This document shows positions 5,340 through 8,278 of a stretch of 8,278 nt of DNA, piece after piece. This DNA comes from DSNY01 sp016861185 (GTDB lineage: Bacteria > Pseudomonadota > Gammaproteobacteria > Burkholderiales > Burkholderiaceae_F). A program made the position numbers and the translations under genes. Position 1 is the stretch's first letter; every line of letters starts with the position of its first letter. The notes beneath the pieces are model-generated. The model saw nothing but the letters and a program-made list of their open reading frames with translations. It did no database searches and was not told where the DNA came from. The DNA lies in assembly GCA_030263275.1 (NCBI GenBank), contig SZOR01000142.1:1-8278 (forward strand). Reading direction: 5' to 3'.

Positions 5340-6419
5340 TCAGACCCGGTGCGCCACGGCTCCGAACTCGGCGAGCCGATCCTGCAGGCGTTCTGCGATA
5401 CGGGTGACGGGCAGTACTTCGTCGACCGCGCCGAGCGCGATCGCCTCCTTCGGCATACCGAAGACGATGCAGCTCGCCTCGTCCTGCGCGATCGTGAAGC
5501 TGCCGGCGCGCTTCATCTCGAGCATCGCGACCGCGCCGTCCTTGCCCATGCCGGTCAGCATCACGCCCAGCGCGTTGCGACCGGCGTTGGCCGCGACCGA
5601 GCGGAACAGCACGTCGACCGAGGGACGATGGCGATTGACCGGTTCACCGTCGTCGATGGCGACGACGTAGTTCGACCCGCTGCGCGCCAGCCGCATATGG
5701 CGGCCGCCCGGCGCGACGTACGCGTGACCGGGCAGCACGCGCTCGCCGTCTTCAGCCTCGCTGACGGTGATCCGGCACAACGAGTCGAGCCGCTGCGCGA
5801 AACTCCTGGTGAAACCCGGCGGCATATGCTGCGTGATCAGCACCGCGGGACAGTCGGCGGGCAGGCGCGTCAGCACTTCGCGGATCGCTTCGGTGCCGCC
5901 GGTCGAGGCGCCGATCGCGATCAGCTTCTCGGTCGACAGCCGCGAGTAGCTCGCCGGCCGCGCCTTGGCCTGCCCTTCCGGCGCCGACGCTTGCGGCGCG
6001 CCCGCACGCCGGTGCAGCTTCGCCTGCGCGGCGGCACGGATGCGATCGGTGATGTCGCGCGCGAGTTCCTGCATGCCGCTCGCGATACCGATCCTGGGCT
6101 TCGCGACGAAGTCGACCGCGCCCAGCTCGAGCGCGCGCAGCGTCACCTCCGCGCCGCGTTCGGTCAGCGTCGACACCATCACGACCGGCATCGGCCGTAG
6201 CCGCATCAGCCGCTCGAGGAAGTCGAGCCCGTCCATCTTGGGCATCTCGACGTCGAGCGTCAGCACGTCCGGGTTCGACGCGCGGATCATCTCGCGCGCG
6301 GCCAGCGGATCGGGCGCGGCGCCGATCGCCTCCATGTCCGGCTCGCGGTTGATGATCTCGGTCAGCAGGCTGCGAACCAGCGCCGAGTCGTCGATGATGA
6401 GCACGCGCGTCTTGGTCAT
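5340..6419 (-). CDS. cheB: CheB, chemotaxis methylesterase/glutaminase response regulator
   Basis: CheB removes methyl groups from receptor glutamates and deamidates glutamines when phosphorylated by CheA, giving adaptation feedback. The 359 residues comprise an N-terminal receiver domain (about 1-120) with acidic residues D10 and D11, phospho-acceptor D56 in LTLDVEMP and K107; an Ala-rich linker (about 125-160); and the C-terminal esterase domain. The catalytic triad is intact: S172 in GASTGG, H198 in QHMPPGFT and D294 in GMGKDG. The ATG at 6419-6417 is seven bases after the cheD stop with a GAGAG just upstream. It is the last chemotaxis gene here; cheY and cheZ, which often follow it in betaproteobacteria, are absent and rnpB starts 44 bases later. 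Confidence 0.97.
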   Translation of the reverse strand: MTKTRVLIIDDSALVRSLLTEIINREPDMEAIGAAPDPLAAREMIRASNPDVLTLDVEMPKMDGLDFLERLMRLRPMPVVMVSTLTERGAEVTLRALELGAVDFVAKPRIGIASGMQELARDITDRIRAAAQAKLHRRAGAPQASAPEGQAKARPASYSRLSTEKLIAIGASTGGTEAIREVLTRLPADCPAVLITQHMPPGFTRSFAQRLDSLCRITVSEAEDGERVLPGHAYVAPGGRHMRLARSGSNYVVAIDDGEPVNRHRPSVDVLFRSVAANAGRNALGVMLTGMGKDGAVAMLEMKRAGSFTIAQDEASCIVFGMPKEAIALGAVDEVLPVTRIAERLQDRLAEFGAVAHRV

Positions 6420-6426
6420 CGCGCTC

Positions 6427-7047
6427 TCAGAACAGTTCGACGTCGCCGCCGACGCGCGCGGCCGAGAGCTTGGCGTTGTACTGCTGCTCGGCGGCCACCA
6501 GCGAGGCGTCGGCCTGCGCGAGCTTCTTGCACAGCGCGCGTCCGGTGGCCGGGAAAAACGCCACGCGGCGCGGGTGCACGTCGAGCAGATCGCGCGCGCC
6601 GATGCGGATGCCCTCGGTGCGCAGGAACTGCTCCACGAACTGCGCGTTGCGTTCGCCGATGTTGATGCTCGTCATGTTGCGCAGGACCTGGCCACCGCCG
6701 AAGACCTTGGCCTCGAAGTTCGCCTTGCGGCCGCCGCGCTTGATCAGCTCGTTGATCAGCTGTTCCATCGCGAACACGCCGTAGCGGCCCGCCAACCCGA
6801 TCGGGTCCGCGTCCCGGCTGCCGCCTTCTCCGCCCGGCAGCATGAAGTGGTTCATGCCGCCGACGCCCGCATGACGGTCCCAGATGCACGCCGCCACGCA
6901 GGAGCCGAGCACGGTCGTGATCACGATGTCCTCGTCGGAGACGAAGAACTCGCCGGGCAGGACTTTCACGGCGTTGCGGCCGAAGTCGCGCTCGTACAGC
7001 ACCGTGCGCGCTTCGCCCGGAACCCCGCTAAACCGCGGCCCGCTCAT
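6427..7047 (-). CDS. cheD: CheD, chemoreceptor glutamine deamidase
   Basis: CheD deamidates specific glutamines of chemoreceptors and in some bacteria interacts with CheC; no cheC is seen here. The 206 residues include the family motif VITTVLGSCVAACI at 42-55. The catalytic triad can be placed by spacing from the Thermotoga enzyme: T44, C50 and H67 (in GGMNHFMLP), keeping the Cys-6 and Cys+17 offsets. FGGGQ at 116-120 and the VHPRRVAFFPATG stretch at 157-169 also fit. The ATG at 7047-7045 overlaps the cheR TGA as ATGA, with AAAGG five bases upstream; the same frame runs open far upstream inside cheR but that extension is antisense-like filler and not conserved. The C-terminal tail of about 35 residues after the core is less typical. 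Translationally coupled to cheR. Confidence 0.95.
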   Translation of the reverse strand: MSGPRFSGVPGEARTVLYERDFGRNAVKVLPGEFFVSDEDIVITTVLGSCVAACIWDRHAGVGGMNHFMLPGGEGGSRDADPIGLAGRYGVFAMEQLINELIKRGGRKANFEAKVFGGGQVLRNMTSINIGERNAQFVEQFLRTEGIRIGARDLLDVHPRRVAFFPATGRALCKKLAQADASLVAAEQQYNAKLSAARVGGDVELF

Positions 7048-7928
7048 CGGAGCCTTTCGTACACCGTCTTGCCGCGCAACGCGAACCATTCGCGGCAATC
7101 CGTGAAGTTCTCGGAATGGCCGACGAACAGCAGTCCGCCGGGCCTGAGCACCTGCGCGATGCGCGCGAGCACGCGGCGCTGCGTCGGCTTGTCGAAGTAG
7201 ATCATCACGTTGCGGCAGAACACGGCGTCGACGAGCGGCGCGAAGCCGCGCAGCGCCGGCCAGGTCTCGTCGAGCAGGTTCAGCGGCGCGAACTCGACGA
7301 GCCGCGCGACCTCCGGCCGCAGGCGCACCATGCCCTCGTTGGATCCGCGTCCGCGCAGGAAGAAGCGCCGCAGCCGCGGCTCGCCGCACTGCTGCGCCGA
7401 GTCGAGCCGGTAGACGCCGGCGCGGCCGGTCGCGAGCACGTGCGTGTCGATGTCGGTGGCGAGCAGTCGCGCCGAGGTGCCCTCGCCGAGCGCCTCGATC
7501 ATCGTCATCGCGATCGAATAGGGCTCTTCGCCGGTCGACGCCGCCGCGCACCACAGCCGCGCGCCGTCGCCGCGCGTGCGCAGGAAGTCCGCGAGCAGCG
7601 GGAAGTGATGCGGCTCCCGGAAGAACGACGTGAGATTCGTCGTCAGCGCGTTGATGAAGAGCTGCTGCTCCTGCGCGGTGAAAGCAGGATCGTGTTCGAG
7701 ACGCTCGAGATACACACCGAACGAATCGATGCCGAGCGCGCGCAGCCGGCGCGACAGCCGGCTATAGACCATGTTGCGCTTCGTATCGTTCAGGTGGATG
7801 CCGGCGCGGGCGTAGATGAGCCGGCGCACGCGCTCGAAATCCTGCGGCGCGAACGCGTACTCGCGGATCGCGCCGTCCGCGGTCAGCGACGCAAGCAGCG
7901 CTTCGCCGAGCGCGTCACGGGCGCCCAT
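7044..7928 (-). CDS. cheR: CheR, chemoreceptor glutamate methyltransferase
   Basis: CheR transfers methyl groups from SAM to receptor glutamates, opposing CheB. The 294 residues match the family. The N-terminal helical domain (about 20-95) includes the stretch RLIYARAGIHLNDTKRNMV. The catalytic domain shows NLTSFFREPHHF at 98-109, the SAM-binding ASTGEEPYSIAM at 130-141, ATDID at 157-161, CRNVMIYF at 238-245 and HSENF at 271-275. The residue before STGEEPYS is Ala where Cys is common, a minor change. The ATG is at 7928-7926, with GGAG about nine bases upstream; 60 bases separate it from the receptor gene. The neighbouring receptor ends in DWEEF, a likely docking site for the CheR beta-subdomain. 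The stop overlaps the cheD start. Confidence 0.97.
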   Translation of the reverse strand: MGARDALGEALLASLTADGAIREYAFAPQDFERVRRLIYARAGIHLNDTKRNMVYSRLSRRLRALGIDSFGVYLERLEHDPAFTAQEQQLFINALTTNLTSFFREPHHFPLLADFLRTRGDGARLWCAAASTGEEPYSIAMTMIEALGEGTSARLLATDIDTHVLATGRAGVYRLDSAQQCGEPRLRRFFLRGRGSNEGMVRLRPEVARLVEFAPLNLLDETWPALRGFAPLVDAVFCRNVMIYFDKPTQRRVLARIAQVLRPGGLLFVGHSENFTDCREWFALRGKTVYERLR

Positions 7929-7988
7929 CGCCGCGTTCTCCGCAACGGCGAGGACGCGCGCGCTGCCGGCGCGCGGGCGGCACCGGCA
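7929..7988. other. mcp-cheR intergenic gap with GC hairpin
   Basis: The 60-base gap holds an alternating CG hairpin: CGCGCGC and GCGCGCG arms (7975-7969 and 7963-7957 on the minus strand) around a 5-base loop. There is no U-run after it, so it is not a standard terminator. It could set the ratio of receptor to CheR by slowing polymerase or protecting mRNA ends, but this is inference. Confidence 0.35.
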
Positions 7989-8278
7989 TCAGAACTCTTC
8001 CCAGTCGCCGCCTTCGCGCTTGGGCAGCGGCCCCTCGACCCTGCTCGGGACGGGCTTCGGCGCGGCCGTCTTGGCCATGGGCGCAGCCCCTCGCGTCCGG
8101 CTCGACGCCTGCGCTCGCTCGATCGTTGCGCGCGTTTCTTGCCGGCTCAGCTTGAAGATCGCCACCGCTTCGGCCAGCCTGTCGGCCTGCTCGCGCAGGC
8201 TTTCGGCCGCCGCCGCACTCTGCTCGACCAGCGCCGCGTTCTGCTGCGTCATCTGATCGAGCTGGTTCACCGCCTGGT
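7989..8278 (-). CDS. Methyl-accepting chemotaxis protein, C-terminal end (5' part off window)
   Basis: This is the last 95 codons of a membrane chemoreceptor that signals to CheA/CheW. The visible part opens with QAVNQLDQMTQQNAALVEQ and AAAAESLREQADRLAEAVAIF, the standard end of the methyl-accepting signalling domain, close to the E. coli Tsr/Tar group. A tail of about 50 residues rich in Ala, Pro, Lys and Arg follows and ends in DWEEF at the stop. Tsr and Tar end in NWETF, the docking pentapeptide for CheR and CheB, so this tail is read as a flexible tether with a docking site. Part of the tail (about 8031-8060) looks like a repeat sequence read in frame. The ligand-binding domain is outside the window, so the stimulus is unknown. 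It lies directly upstream of cheR. Confidence 0.93.
   Translation of the reverse strand, partial: QAVNQLDQMTQQNAALVEQSAAAAESLREQADRLAEAVAIFKLSRQETRATIERAQASSRTRGAAPMAKTAAPKPVPSRVEGPLPKREGGDWEEF
8031..8060. repeat. Possible REP-like sequence inside the receptor tail
   Basis: The plus strand carries CTCGACCCTGCTCGGGACG, an imperfect dyad (CGACCC/GGGACG around TGCTC). It resembles, from memory, the TTCGAC...GCTCAGGACGAAC type of dispersed repeats common in betaproteobacterial genomes. Read on the minus strand it encodes PSRVEG, similar to the PELVEG-type peptides such repeats give when translated. Only one copy is in the window, so repetition is not shown. Confidence 0.3.

Noticed and set aside
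5109..6200. Plus-strand open frame of 363 codons opposite rnpB and cheB
   Set aside because: It starts within rnpB and runs antisense to cheB, which has all its catalytic residues. No domain is recognisable.
5965..7200. Plus-strand open frame of 411 codons opposite cheB, cheD and cheR
   Set aside because: It is antisense to three intact chemotaxis genes and its composition is typical of a GC-driven shadow frame.
7957..7975. CG-alternating hairpin between mcp and cheR as an intrinsic terminator
   Set aside because: No run of T follows the stem on the minus strand, and the downstream genes belong to the same functional module.

Overview
This is a high-GC, gene-dense bacterial chromosome segment in which every supported gene lies on the minus strand, so transcription runs from high to low coordinates. 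The gene order and protein families point to a motile Gram-negative proteobacterium. A betaproteobacterium is most likely: an mcp-cheR-cheD-cheB run is typical of that class, the dcw cluster has the standard proteobacterial order, and the RNase P RNA is of the type A class. I cannot name a genus from the sequence alone.

Region 1 (8278 to 5340) is the end of a chemotaxis operon. It holds the C-terminal 95 residues of a methyl-accepting chemotaxis protein ending in a CheR/CheB-docking-type pentapeptide (DWEEF), then cheR (glutamate methyltransferase), cheD (receptor deamidase) and cheB (methylesterase response regulator). cheR and cheD overlap by ATGA, and cheD and cheB are 7 bases apart. Together these form the receptor-adaptation module: CheR methylates, CheB demethylates or deamidates under CheA control, and CheD deamidates. 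cheY and cheZ do not follow cheB.

Region 2 (about 5340 to 4650) is the only substantial non-protein-coding stretch. It contains rnpB, the RNase P catalytic RNA, at about 4985-5295, with its own predicted promoter squeezed into the 44 bases after cheB. After it comes a spacer of lower GC, a strong sigma70-type promoter (TTGACC, 17-base spacer, TAGAGT), and three tandem 10-base MraZ-type boxes just downstream of the predicted start site. A roughly 100-base leader containing an inverted repeat then leads to mraZ.

Region 3 (4647 to 1) is the start of the division and cell wall (dcw) cluster: mraZ, rsmH (mraW), ftsL, ftsI (PBP3) and the first 367 codons of murE, which runs off the left edge. These genes are spaced by 10 bases or less or overlap by four bases, and mraZ, ftsL and ftsI use GTG starts. 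MraZ is the cluster regulator, RsmH methylates 16S rRNA, FtsL and FtsI act in the divisome, and MurE adds the third amino acid of the peptidoglycan stem peptide.

I found no mobile element, CRISPR array, tRNA or toxin-antitoxin pair, and no convincing new biological system. The points most worth a second look are the compact helix architecture of rnpB, the MraZ operator whose boxes differ from the E. coli type, the REP-like sequence apparently read through in the receptor tail, and the che/rnpB/dcw junction.
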